Assembly: GCA_014378125.1 (NCBI GenBank)
Contig: JACMOG010000943.1
Coordinates: 1-17,552, forward strand
DNA: 17,552 nucleotides
Source: Vitreoscilla sp.
GTDB lineage: Bacteria > Pseudomonadota > Gammaproteobacteria > Burkholderiales > Burkholderiaceae
Direction of reading: 5' to 3'
Shown: in pieces, positions 6,077 to 14,368 of the stretch
Numbering within the stretch: the first letter of the stretch is position 1
Layout of the letters: each line of letters begins with the position of its first letter
Made by a program: the position numbers and the translations under genes
The notes under the pieces: generated by a model
Seen by the model: only the letters and a program-made list of their open reading frames with translations
The model's database searches: none
Told to the model about the DNA's origin: nothing

Positions 6077-6877
6077 ATGACCGTCTCGATCCGCAACAAC
6101 GTGCATGTCGAAGGTTCCGGACCCGCGATGGTGTTCGCCCATGGCTTCGGATGCGACCAGAACATGTGGCGTCTGTTGGCTCCGCGCTTCGCATCGCGGT
6201 TCAAGACGATCTCGTTCGACCAGGTCGGCAGCGGGAAGTCCGACCTGAGCGCCTACGACGCGAAGAAGTACGACTCGCTGGCGGGCTACGCGGATGACGT
6301 GCTGGAGATCATCGATGAGTTCGCGGACGGCCCGGTCCTGTTCGTGGGGCATTCGGTCGGCGCCATGGTCGGCTTGCTCGCCAGCCTCAAGTCGCCGCAT
6401 CTCTTCGCCGGCCACCTGATGGTCGGCCCGTCGCCTTGCTACGTGAACGACGGCGACTATCAAGGCGGGTTCGCGCGCGCCGACATCGATGGCCTGCTGG
6501 AGATGCTCGAATCGAACTATCTCGGCTGGTCGAGCAACATGGCGCCCGCGATCATGGGGGCGCCAGATCAGCCGGAGCTGGCGGTCGAACTGACGAACAG
6601 CTTCTGCCGCACCGACCCGGAGATCGCGAAGCAGTTCGCGCGCGTCACCTTCCTGTCGGACAACCGCAAGGACCTGCCGCGGGTGACGACGCCCACGCTC
6701 ATCCTCCAGTCGGAGGAAGACATCATCGCGCCGCTGTCGGTGGGCGAGTATCTCCACGACACCATTCCGAACAGCATGCTGCGCGTCGTCGAGAACGTGG
6801 GCCACTGCCCGCACCTCAGCGCACCGAGTGCCAGCGCGGATGCGATGGACGAGTTCCTGGCGTCGCTCGGGCATTGA
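6077..6877 (+). CDS. rsbQ: RsbQ-type alpha/beta hydrolase (signalling hydrolase)
   Basis: A 266-aa alpha/beta hydrolase that matches Bacillus subtilis RsbQ along most of its length: AHGFGCDQNMW, FDQVGSGKSDLSAYD, VGHSVGAM, LMVGPSPCYVND, FCRTDPEIAKQFAR, LILQSEEDIIAP and GHCPH all have direct RsbQ counterparts. The catalytic triad is Ser93 (nucleophile elbow GHSVGA), Asp215 and His243. RsbQ acts with the PAS domain of the phosphatase RsbP in the energy-stress response, and is related to the plant strigolactone and karrikin receptors D14 and KAI2. The gene ends 2 nt before a PAS-containing kinase, so the pairing hydrolase plus PAS protein is preserved. The ribosome site AGGAAG is 6 nt upstream. 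The ligand or substrate is unknown. No signal peptide is seen, so it is cytosolic. Confidence 0.93.
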   Translation: MTVSIRNNVHVEGSGPAMVFAHGFGCDQNMWRLLAPRFASRFKTISFDQVGSGKSDLSAYDAKKYDSLAGYADDVLEIIDEFADGPVLFVGHSVGAMVGLLASLKSPHLFAGHLMVGPSPCYVNDGDYQGGFARADIDGLLEMLESNYLGWSSNMAPAIMGAPDQPELAVELTNSFCRTDPEIAKQFARVTFLSDNRKDLPRVTTPTLILQSEEDIIAPLSVGEYLHDTIPNSMLRVVENVGHCPHLSAPSASADAMDEFLASLGH

Positions 6878-6879
6878 CG

Positions 6880-8403
6880 ATGCCGGAGGCACTTCCAGCG
6901 CTGCCAAGCGCCGACCAGCTCTTCGACGAGTTTCCGTGCGGGCTGCTGGTCACCTCGCTGCGGGGCACGATCCTGAAGGTGAACCGCACGTTCTGCCACT
7001 GGGTCGGCTGGAGCAGCGAAGAGCTGGTGGAGCGCAAGAAGCTGCAGGAACTGTTCACCATGGGCGGTCGCATCTTTCACCAGACCCACTGGGTGCCGAC
7101 GCTGCAGATGCAGGGATCGCTCGCCGAGGTGAAGTTCGAGGTGCTCCACAGGGATGGCCGCAAGCTGCCCATGATGCTCAACGCCACCCGGCGAAGCGCG
7201 GGCGCATCGGGCTATGACGAGATCACGCTCACGATCGCCGCGGAGCGCAACAAGTACGAGCAGGAGCTGCTCTCCGCGCGCCAGCGTGCCGATGCGCTCG
7301 TCACCCAGGAGCGCGCTGCCCAGCGCAACCTGCAGGCTGCGCAATCGCGATTGCTGCAGGCGGTGCGTGTCGGGGCGTTGTTCCTTTGGGACGTCGATCC
7401 GGCGACGGGCCTGCGTCGCTACGACCCGGAGATCTCGCGACTGTTGGGCTACGCGACGCCACGGCAAGTCGACGACGCGCTGTTCCAGAGTTTCGTGATG
7501 GCGGCGGATGCGGAGGCAGAAGCCGCGGCGTTTCATCAGGCTCTGCGAGAGCCCGAGCGCGTGCATACCTGGAGCTATCGCATCGACGGCGTGGACGGCA
7601 TGCGTCGCATGGTCACCGCGTCGGGGCAGGCCTTTCTGGATGACGACGGCGCCTTGTCGGAATTCGTCGGCGTGCTGACCGACATCACCGAATCGACGCG
7701 ACTCCGGCTGGCCGCGGAGGATCGTGCCCTGTTCGCGGAACAGATGGTGGGCATCGTCAGCCACGACCTGCGCAATCCGCTGTCTGCCATCCTGACCGGC
7801 GCGACGGTCATGGGCCTGGGCAACGACCTGCCGGAAATGAAGGCCAAGGCACTGGCTCGCGTCGTCAGTTCGACGCAGCGTGCGCGCCGCCTCATCGACG
7901 AGCTTCTCGACTTCACCCTGGCCCGCGTCGGGCGCGGACTGGCCGTGTCGGTCCAGCCCATCGACCTCCACCAGCTGGTCGCGAAGATCGTCGATGAACT
8001 CGCCCCGGCGTTCCCCGGCCGGGTACTGAAGCATCGGGAGATCGGCAGCGGTTCGTGTGCCGCGGATCCAGACCGGATCGCCCAACTCGTCGGAAACCTC
8101 GTCGGCAACGCGATGACCTACGGGGCTCCGAGCGAGGCGGTGACGGTGACGAGTGGCCTCGCCGCGTCGGTCGCCACGATCGCGGTGCACAACCAGGGGG
8201 AGCCGATTCCCGCGCACTTGCTGGCATCGATCTTCGAACCGATGGTGCGCGGCGTGGCGGAAAACAGTCCGGCGCGAAGCGTGGGCCTGGGACTGTTCAT
8301 CGTGCAGGCCATCGCCACGGCCCACGCCGGCCAGGTCACGGTCGTCTCGACCCTGCAGGACGGGACGACGTTCGAGTTCAGTTTTCCCGCACGACGCGAC
8401 TAG
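6880..8403 (+). CDS. PAS-PAS sensor histidine kinase with an RsbP-like first PAS domain
   Basis: A 507-aa soluble kinase. PAS 1 (about residues 10-120) contains FPCGLLVTSLRG, GGRIFHQTH (62-70) and a strand of type FEVLHRDGRKLPMMLNATRR, the pattern of the PAS domain in RsbP-type proteins. A coiled coil follows (about 122-158), then PAS 2 (about 165-275, ending VGVLTDITE), HisKA with phospho-acceptor His295 in IVSHDLRNPLSAI, and HATPase with N-box LVGNLVGNAMTYG and G-box VGLGLFIVQAIA. No membrane segment and no receiver are present, so it needs a separate response regulator. ATG 6880 lies 2 nt after the hydrolase stop, so translational coupling is likely. Unlike RsbP it has no PP2C phosphatase domain. 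Kinase family call is firm; the RsbP-like PAS assignment is by motif. Confidence 0.92.
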   Translation: MPEALPALPSADQLFDEFPCGLLVTSLRGTILKVNRTFCHWVGWSSEELVERKKLQELFTMGGRIFHQTHWVPTLQMQGSLAEVKFEVLHRDGRKLPMMLNATRRSAGASGYDEITLTIAAERNKYEQELLSARQRADALVTQERAAQRNLQAAQSRLLQAVRVGALFLWDVDPATGLRRYDPEISRLLGYATPRQVDDALFQSFVMAADAEAEAAAFHQALREPERVHTWSYRIDGVDGMRRMVTASGQAFLDDDGALSEFVGVLTDITESTRLRLAAEDRALFAEQMVGIVSHDLRNPLSAILTGATVMGLGNDLPEMKAKALARVVSSTQRARRLIDELLDFTLARVGRGLAVSVQPIDLHQLVAKIVDELAPAFPGRVLKHREIGSGSCAADPDRIAQLVGNLVGNAMTYGAPSEAVTVTSGLAASVATIAVHNQGEPIPAHLLASIFEPMVRGVAENSPARSVGLGLFIVQAIATAHAGQVTVVSTLQDGTTFEFSFPARRD

Positions 8404-8458
8404 CCGCTGCATCCCACGTACGAACAGCCTGCTTCAACAGGATTCATCGAAGCGATCC

Positions 8459-11191
8459 ATGTCAAACGCCCCGCAAGACACCCCCGCGAGCAGGCGCGAC
8501 ACGCCCGCCAGGCCCCGGCTGAACCTGGCTCGGCTGGATGTCCGGATCGGGCTCGCGTTGGGCAGCCTCATGCTGGTCCTGGCGCTGGTGCTCGCCTACG
8601 TTCTTTCGATGGCCGCGGAGCGCCAGATCCTGCGGCTCAGCGCGGGCAATCTGGAAAGTCTTTCGGATCAGATGGTGCGCGAACTCGCCGACGGCATGGA
8701 TCGGTTCGCGCGGGATATCCAGACGGAAAGCGCTCGCGAGACTTTCAGGACGCCCGGCAGCAGTCCGTCGTCGATGCGCGCGGCACTCGATCAGTTCAAG
8801 GCGATCAATCCGGAGTTCGCCTGGGTGGCGGTGGTGGATGCCAGCAATGGGCGGGTCATCGCCGCCACGCAGGGCCTATTCGAAGGCGGATCGATCCGCG
8901 ACCGGCCGGTCTTCGCCCAGGGCTTGAAGGGGGCGTTCGTGGGCGATGTGCACGAGGCCGTTCGCCTGGGCGAGTTGATGCCGAAGCCGGAGGACGGCGA
9001 GCCCAGACGCTTCCTCGACGCCTCCGCGCCCATCAGGGATGGCTCCGGCAAGGTGACACGGGTACTCGCCGCGCACATCGCGTGGCAGTGGACCGGCGAC
9101 TTGCGGGCGAGGATCTTCGGGCCCTTGCGCGCTCGACGCGGCGTCGAGGCATTCCTCGTCGACACCCAAGGCAAGGTCGTCCTGGCAGGGGGCCCCTCGA
9201 CGCCGACCGGCGCCAACCTGGCGACGGTGTCCGAGCGTGTCGGCCAGCCCACGGCGCGTCTGGTCTGGGATGACGGACGCGACTACCTGACCTATGTCGT
9301 CGCAACCAATCCGCAAGGCCAGTTTCCGGGCTTTGGCTGGAAGGTGGTCACGCGGCAGTCTTTCGAAGCCGCGTTCGGGCCGGTGCGCCGCCTGCAGTGG
9401 GCCTTCTTTGCAGGCGCCGTGGTGCTGGGGCTGCTGGCGGCGTTCCTCGCCTGGTGGATCTCGGCCACGCTCGTGCGGCCTGTCAGGAAGCTCGCCGACC
9501 TGGCACTGCGCGCGGCCGACGATGCCTCGCTCAGTTCGATCATGTCTGACGAGAGTCTCGAGGAGGTGTCTGCCGTTCGAGGACTGATGCAAAAGCTCTC
9601 TCACGTCGCGCGAACCCAGACGGAAGAAAAGGAATCGAGCGTGCGGCAATTCGCCGCGCTCGCGCATTCGTTGCCGCAAATCGTCTGGCAAGCGGACATT
9701 GCCGGCGTGGTCAGCTATGTCAACAAGGATTGGATCAGTCCCACGCCAGGCCACGCGTTCGACGCAGTGACGATGGCCCGGCTCGTCGTCGACGAGGATC
9801 GCGACACGTTCATCGCCGCCTGGTCGGACAGCATCGGAACGGGCGCCGATCTCGACGTGCGCTGCCGGCTGAAGCTGCTGGACGCCGAGGATCCACGTTG
9901 GTGCGACATGAAGGCGTCGTTGGTAGGGCCGCCGGGTGCCTCGACGAGCCGATGGATCGGAACGATCTTCGACGTCCACGAATTGGTCATTCGCGCCAAG
10001 CAGATGGAACGCACGCTGCAGGATGAACGCCGGGCGAAGGAGGAGTTGGAGCGGCTCATCAAGCAACGCGACCAGTTCCTTCGCATGGTGTCGCATGAAT
10101 TGAGGTCTCCGTTGAGCGCGATCAGCGGCTGGTCGGAAATCCTGTTGAAGAAGTCGGCCGCCGATCCTCTCGTGCTGCAGGCCGCCACGGTGATCAGGCG
10201 CAACGCGCAGCTTCAGAACGGGCTGATCAACGACCTCCTGGACATGAACGCGGTGGCGGCGGGCAGGCTCGTGCTGGATCGCGCGGCCGTCGATCTGGCC
10301 GACATCGCGCGCGACACCGTCGATGCGCTCCGCGCGGAGGCGCAGCGAAGAGGCGTCGCCCTGGAATACACCGGGCAATCCAATCTGCGCGTGAACGGCG
10401 ACGGCAAGCGCCTGGCGCAGATCATCGCAAACCTGGTCGGCAACGCTCTCAAGTTCACGGAGTCGGGTGGCCGGGTCGACGTGACGTCACGTGGCCTCGG
10501 TGACCTTGTCGTCGTGAAAGTCGTCGATACGGGCCGCGGCATTTCGCCGCAATTCATCTCGAAGGTGTTCGAGGGGCTGCAGCAGGAAGACGCCTCCACG
10601 ACGCGAAGGAAGGGTGGCCTCGGCGTCGGCTTGGCAATGGCAAAGGGCTTGACGGAACTGCACGGGGGGTCGATCTCCGCGATCAGTGCGGGTGTCGACC
10701 AGGGCTCGACCTTCGAAGTCGCCTTCCCCGCGCTCGCCCAGGGTGCTTCCCTGCCGAGTGCAAAGAAGCTGCAGGACGAGGGCAGTAGCGACAGTCTCGC
10801 CGGACTTCGCGTGCTGTTGGTGGACGACGAGGACGATGCTCGCGAAGTCGCCGAGGTCGCGCTCACGACATTGGGGGCCCATGTGCGCGCCGTCGCATCG
10901 GGCGCGGAAGTGTTGGCGTTGCTGGGCGCCGAGCACTTCGACATCCTGGTCTCGGATATCGGCATGCCGGAGTTCGACGGCATCGCCCTGATCTCGGAAA
11001 TCCGGACGCGATTTCGAAGCATCGCAGGCGACCTTCCCGCCGTCGCCTTGACCGCATTCGCGATGGAGGCGGACCGCCAGGTCGCGCTGGCCGCCGGTTT
11101 CGACGACTACGTCGCCAAGCCGATATCTCTCACCACGCTGGCCGGCGCCATCGGACGAGCCCTGAAGAAACGCGTTTCGCAAGGCGTTTGA
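8459..11191 (+). CDS. Membrane hybrid histidine kinase: Cache-type sensor, HAMP, PAS, HisKA, HATPase, receiver
   Basis: A 910-aa protein. A basic N-terminus precedes membrane helix 1 (about 29-52). A periplasmic domain of about 260 residues resembles dCache (FAWVAVVDASNGRVIAAT, DASAPIRDGSGKV, FLVDTQGKVVLAGG). Membrane helix 2 is at about 313-337, then HAMP (VRPVRKLADLAL), PAS (about 398-510), HisKA with His546 in MVSHELRSPLSAISGW, HATPase (ANLVGNALKFTE, DTGRGIS, GLGVGLAMAKGL) and a C-terminal receiver with acceptor Asp833 (DILVSDIGMP) and KPIS. It begins 55 nt after the PAS kinase in the same direction, probably in one operon. No effector domain follows, so output must pass through another protein. 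ATG 8459 is chosen because it gives a basic N-terminus just before helix 1; the ribosome site is weak. Confidence 0.92.
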   Translation: MSNAPQDTPASRRDTPARPRLNLARLDVRIGLALGSLMLVLALVLAYVLSMAAERQILRLSAGNLESLSDQMVRELADGMDRFARDIQTESARETFRTPGSSPSSMRAALDQFKAINPEFAWVAVVDASNGRVIAATQGLFEGGSIRDRPVFAQGLKGAFVGDVHEAVRLGELMPKPEDGEPRRFLDASAPIRDGSGKVTRVLAAHIAWQWTGDLRARIFGPLRARRGVEAFLVDTQGKVVLAGGPSTPTGANLATVSERVGQPTARLVWDDGRDYLTYVVATNPQGQFPGFGWKVVTRQSFEAAFGPVRRLQWAFFAGAVVLGLLAAFLAWWISATLVRPVRKLADLALRAADDASLSSIMSDESLEEVSAVRGLMQKLSHVARTQTEEKESSVRQFAALAHSLPQIVWQADIAGVVSYVNKDWISPTPGHAFDAVTMARLVVDEDRDTFIAAWSDSIGTGADLDVRCRLKLLDAEDPRWCDMKASLVGPPGASTSRWIGTIFDVHELVIRAKQMERTLQDERRAKEELERLIKQRDQFLRMVSHELRSPLSAISGWSEILLKKSAADPLVLQAATVIRRNAQLQNGLINDLLDMNAVAAGRLVLDRAAVDLADIARDTVDALRAEAQRRGVALEYTGQSNLRVNGDGKRLAQIIANLVGNALKFTESGGRVDVTSRGLGDLVVVKVVDTGRGISPQFISKVFEGLQQEDASTTRRKGGLGVGLAMAKGLTELHGGSISAISAGVDQGSTFEVAFPALAQGASLPSAKKLQDEGSSDSLAGLRVLLVDDEDDAREVAEVALTTLGAHVRAVASGAEVLALLGAEHFDILVSDIGMPEFDGIALISEIRTRFRSIAGDLPAVALTAFAMEADRQVALAAGFDDYVAKPISLTTLAGAIGRALKKRVSQGV

Positions 11192-11197
11192 TCGTCA

Positions 11198-11246
11198 CTG
11201 CTGGGCGTCGCGGGGTCAGTCACGACTGACCCAGCGCGCCCAGCAG
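11198..11246. terminator. Large GC-rich hairpin, possible bidirectional terminator
   Basis: An outer arm CTGCTGGGCG (11198-11207) pairs with CGCCCAGCAG (11237-11246), and an inner arm GGGTCAGTC pairs with GACTGACCC over a 2-nt loop; CGC/GCG pair between them. It sits 7 nt after the hybrid-kinase stop and between genes that converge. No T-tract follows, so it may terminate with help of Rho or serve as an RNA-end stabiliser. Confidence 0.55.
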
Positions 11247-11326
11247 ACCGGCACCCCGCAAACCGACACCCCCAAATACGACGCCCCCCGCAATCCGGCG
11301 ATGAACCTTTTCCTGCGGCCGGGCGA

Positions 11327-12000
11327 TCACCCACGCACCGGCATCCACACGCGGTCGACATACTCCCGCACCGTCCGATCCGACGAGAACTCCCCCATGG
11401 CCGCGATGTTGGCCACCACGCATTCGGTCCAGCGGGCCGGCGTGCCGAACAGCGTGTCGACCCGCGCCTGCGCCTGCACGTAGTCGCCGAAGTCGGCCAT
11501 CAGCAGGTAGCCGTCGCGGCGCTGCAGTTCGTCGGTGATGTGGCGGTAGCGTTGCGGGTCGCAGGGCGAGAACTCGCCGCTGGCGATGGACGCGACGGCG
11601 CGGGCGAGCGCCGGGTCGCGCTGGATGTACCGGGACGGTTCGTAGCCTTCCGCCTTGAGGGCCTCGACGGCGTCGGCGCGCAGGCCGAAGACGAAAATGT
11701 TGTCCTCGCCCATCGCCTTCGCCATCTCGATGTTGGCGCCGTCCCAGGTGCCGATGGTGAGCGCGCCGTTGAGGGCGAACTTCATGTTGCCGCTGCCCGA
11801 GGCCTCGGTGCCGGCCGTGGAGATCTGCTGGCTCAGGTCGGCCGCCGGCATCAGCGCCTCGGCCAGGCCCACGCCGTAGTCGGGCAGGAACACGAGCTTC
11901 AGGCGCTCGCTGGTGCGCGGGTCGCTGTCGATCATGGGCGCGATGTCGTGGGCCAGCCGGATGATGAGCTTGGCCTGGTAGTAGGCAGACGCGGCCTTTA
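11327..12000 (-). pseudogene. glgP: C-terminal fragment of glycogen phosphorylase
   Basis: About 223 codons matching the C-terminal part of glycogen/maltodextrin phosphorylase (full length about 800-830 residues). Visible are KAASAYYQAKLIIRL (compare GKAAPGYHMAKLIIKL), LKLVFLPDYGVGLAE, GTEASGSGNMKFALNGALTIGTWDGANIEM with the pyridoxal-phosphate lysine, and the usual end with ECVVANIAAMGEFSSDRTVREY. Homology stops near 11998; beyond it the frame meets a stop at 12026-12028, with no start or N-terminal catalytic half. Inner ATG 11935 would give 202 residues, but these lack the glucan-binding half. It is therefore a 5'-truncated remnant. The preserved frame suggests the loss is fairly recent. 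The diguanylate cyclase gene starts about 200 nt away on the other strand. Confidence 0.85.
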
Positions 12001-12206
12001 CGCTGCCGTTCGCGGTGCTTGGGGCCTAGAGCGACTGAAACGCGCGGATTGCCGTCGGTGCGCACCGAAAAGCGGCACGATTTGGCGGCCGGACGCTGAC
12101 CGGCCCTCAACCCCCGCCCCCGGCGCGTCGATATCCCATCGAACGGCGCTCCCTTTCCAGGGCGCGGCGTCGCCGTGCGCCGCGGCAAGCTGGATCGGCG
12201 ATCTCG

Positions 12207-13586
12207 ATGAAGACCTTCTTTCGCCACCTCCGCATCGGACACCGCCTCGTGCTGTGCTTCTCGCTGATCCTCCTGCTGATGATCGCGGGCGCATGGCTGG
12301 CCGTCTCCAGCTCGCGCCACTCGCGTGAGGCGCTGCTGCAGTTGGTGGAGCAGTCCAGCGCTCGCCAGGCCGATATCCGCAGCATGCGGGCGATGCTGGA
12401 GCGCGAGGATCGCGTGGCGCAGCGCCTGGGCCTCGTGAACTCCATCGAGGAGGCCAGGAGCGACATGCAGGACATCGTGCTGGACGTTACCGCGTACCGC
12501 GCCGTGGCGCGGCGCTTCGACGCCAGCGCCGCCTCGGTGGAAGAGAAGACGCAGGTCGAGCAGATCGAAGCGTGGGATCGCTCGCTGGCGCCGACGTTCG
12601 CGGCCGCCCAGGCCAGCGTCGACGGCTACAACCCCGGCATGGCGGCGCGCGCGCTCAACCGCGAGGTGGCGCCCGTGCACGCCGCGTGGCTGCGCGCGCT
12701 CGACGAGCTCACGCAGCTGCAGAACCAGCGCATCGCCGCCGAGATCCAGGGCCTCAGCCAGCGCGCCGCGCGCATCGATGCCGTCATCGGCGCGGTGGCC
12801 GTGCTCGCCTCGCTGCTGGCGGCCTTCGTGGGCTGGCGACTCACGCTCAGCATCACGCGGCCGCTGCGCCAGGCGGTGGACTTCGCCGCGGCGGTGGGCA
12901 GCGGCCAGCTGGACGCGCCGCTTCCGCGCAGCTCCGACGACGAGTGCGGCATGCTGCTGCTGGCCCTGAAGAACATGGCCACGCAGCTGCACCAGGCCAA
13001 CGACCGCATGCAGCGGCTGGCGATCGAGGACGGCCTCACCGGCGCGTTCAACCGGCGCCATTTCGACGCCGTGCTGCAGGTGGAACACGAGCGCGCGCGC
13101 CGCGCCGCGCGCCACGCGGGCGGCGGAACGCCCGACATCGCCGCGCACCTGGCGCTGCTGCTGATCGACGTCGACCACTTCAAGAGCTTCAACGACCGCT
13201 TCGGCCATCCCGCGGGCGACGCGTGCCTGCGCGCGGTGGTGGGCGCGGTGCGCGAGGCCGGGCTGCGCCCCGGCGACTTCGTGGCCCGCTACGGCGGCGA
13301 GGAATTCGTGGTGGTGCTGCCGGCCTGCGACCTCGACGGCGCGGCCCGCGTGGCCGAGCGCGTGCGGCTGCAGGTGGAGGCGCTGCACACGCGGCCCGAC
13401 TCGCCCCTGGTGGCGCCGGTGTCGGTCAGCGTGGGCCTGGCGGCCCTGTGCGACGCCCGCGATTCGACGCCGGCCGACCTCTTGCGCGCGGCCGACCAGG
13501 CCATGTACGACGCCAAGCACGGTGGGCGCAACCAGGTGCGCCAGCGCGCGCTGGAGTGCTGTGCGACGGCGCCCGTCGCGCCCTGA
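12207..13586 (+). CDS. Membrane diguanylate cyclase (four-helix-bundle sensor, HAMP, GGDEF)
   Basis: A 459-aa protein. Membrane helix 1 (about 14-34) and helix 2 (about 191-212) enclose a helical periplasmic sensor of the four-helix-bundle/CHASE3 type. HAMP follows (LSITRPLRQAVDFAAAVG), then GGDEF (about 268-440). The active site is GGEEF (363-367) in ARYGGEEFVVVLPACD, so it should make c-di-GMP from two GTP. The inhibitory I-site RxxD (RPGD, 354-357) lies exactly five residues before GGEEF, predicting product feedback. IDVDHFKSFNDRFGHPAGD and ADQAMYDAKHGGRN complete the domain. It ends at 13586 and abuts the ribA stop on the opposite strand with no gap. ATG 12207 gives a basic N-terminus before helix 1; no strong ribosome site is visible. 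Confidence 0.93.
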   Translation: MKTFFRHLRIGHRLVLCFSLILLLMIAGAWLAVSSSRHSREALLQLVEQSSARQADIRSMRAMLEREDRVAQRLGLVNSIEEARSDMQDIVLDVTAYRAVARRFDASAASVEEKTQVEQIEAWDRSLAPTFAAAQASVDGYNPGMAARALNREVAPVHAAWLRALDELTQLQNQRIAAEIQGLSQRAARIDAVIGAVAVLASLLAAFVGWRLTLSITRPLRQAVDFAAAVGSGQLDAPLPRSSDDECGMLLLALKNMATQLHQANDRMQRLAIEDGLTGAFNRRHFDAVLQVEHERARRAARHAGGGTPDIAAHLALLLIDVDHFKSFNDRFGHPAGDACLRAVVGAVREAGLRPGDFVARYGGEEFVVVLPACDLDGAARVAERVRLQVEALHTRPDSPLVAPVSVSVGLAALCDARDSTPADLLRAADQAMYDAKHGGRNQVRQRALECCATAPVAP

Positions 13587-14201
13587 CTACTCGTCGCTGG
13601 GCTCGCGCAGCACGTCGAACAGGTGCCCCATGCGATGCGCCTTGGTGTCGAGGTAGGCGCCGTTCTTGCGATTGCGTCCCACCTGCAGCGGCACCCGCTC
13701 GCTGATGACGGTGCCGTGCGCCTCGAGGCTGGCGATCTTGGTGGGGTTGTTGGTCATCAGCCGCACGTCCGCGGCTCCCAGCTCGCGCAGCATGGCCGCG
13801 GCGATGCCGTAGTCGCGCGCATCCGCCGGAAGGCCCAGCAGGCGGTTGGCGTCCAGCGTGTCGGCGCCTTGCTCCTGCAGCGCGTAGGCGCGGATCTTGT
13901 TCAGCAGGCCGATGCCGCGGCCTTCCTGGCGCAGGTACAGCACGATGCCGCGGCCTTCCTTGGCGATGGCCTGCAGCGCGCCGCGCAGTTGCGGGCCGCA
14001 GTCGCAGTGGCAGCTGCCGAACGCGTCGCCGGTGAGGCACTCGGAATGCATGCGCGTGAGCACCGGCGGCGGCGAGAAGACGTCGCCCAGGCACAACGCC
14101 GCGTGTTCGAGCCCCGTGGCCAGGTCCTTGAACCCGTGCATCTGGAAGTCGCCGTAGGCGGTGTTGAGCAGGCAGGAAGCGCGTTCGAGGGAGAAGGACA
14201 T
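13587..14201 (-). CDS. ribA: GTP cyclohydrolase II (riboflavin synthesis)
   Basis: A 204-aa stand-alone RibA, which opens GTP to 2,5-diamino-6-ribosylamino-pyrimidinone 5'-phosphate, formate and pyrophosphate, the first step of riboflavin synthesis. Zinc ligands Cys55, Cys66 and Cys68 lie in [18 protein letters not shown]; the catalytic region reads [22 protein letters not shown], followed by MTNNPTKI and the C-terminal [12 protein letters not shown]. Length is close to E. coli RibA (196). ATG 14201 is chosen by alignment to the family start; the frame continues upstream into non-homologous sequence. There is no fused RibB domain. It converges with the cyclase gene and is divergent from the LuxR-type regulator. 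No FMN riboswitch sequence is recognisable upstream. Confidence 0.95.
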   Translation of the reverse strand: MSFSLERASCLLNTAYGDFQMHGFKDLATGLEHAALCLGDVFSPPPVLTRMHSECLTGDAFGSCHCDCGPQLRGALQAIAKEGRGIVLYLRQEGRGIGLLNKIRAYALQEQGADTLDANRLLGLPADARDYGIAAAMLRELGAADVRLMTNNPTKIASLEAHGTVISERVPLQVGRNRKNGAYLDTKAHRMGHLFDVLREPSDE

Positions 14202-14340
14202 GCGAGCCTGGAGTTGAGACGCGATTTTAGTCGCCCGGGAAAGTCCCCTCGGGCACGCGGTTCCCGCCAACCCTTTTGGGGGAACACAAAACCGCCGTCC
14301 GAGCCCAGAATCGCGGGATCGGGCCCGCTTCGAGGCTCGC

Positions 14341-14368
14341 GGAGGGTGGCGCATCGCGCCACGACACG
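14341..14368 (+). promoter_or_regulatory. Ribosome site with hairpin before the start codon of the LuxR-type regulator
   Basis: GGAGG (14341-14345) is 23 nt from ATG 14369, too far for normal use. Between them GTGGCGC (14346-14352) and GCGCCAC (14356-14362) form a perfect 7-bp stem with loop ATC. Folding would bring GGAGG to an effective 6 nt from the ATG. At the DNA level the same palindrome could be an operator. Confidence 0.5.

Noticed and set aside
5891..6907. Upstream extension of the dps frame to give 546 residues
   Set aside because: The added 339 residues are antisense to the hydrolase gene and Arg-rich. ATG 5890 has a ribosome site and the right position for Dps.
6568..8412. 614-codon open frame on the minus strand
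   Set aside because: Antisense to the hydrolase and PAS kinase, whose motifs are complete; no recognisable domain in the antisense product.
11220..13520. 766-codon open frame on the minus strand
   Set aside because: It runs opposite the diguanylate cyclase and, out of frame, through the glycogen phosphorylase remnant. Its product is rich in Arg, His and Ala with no domain; it is a GC-rich shadow.
14202..14368. FMN riboswitch upstream of ribA
   Set aside because: The conserved FMN aptamer segments were not recognised. A GTTCCC/GGGAAC inverted repeat near 14260-14285 is too weak to call.
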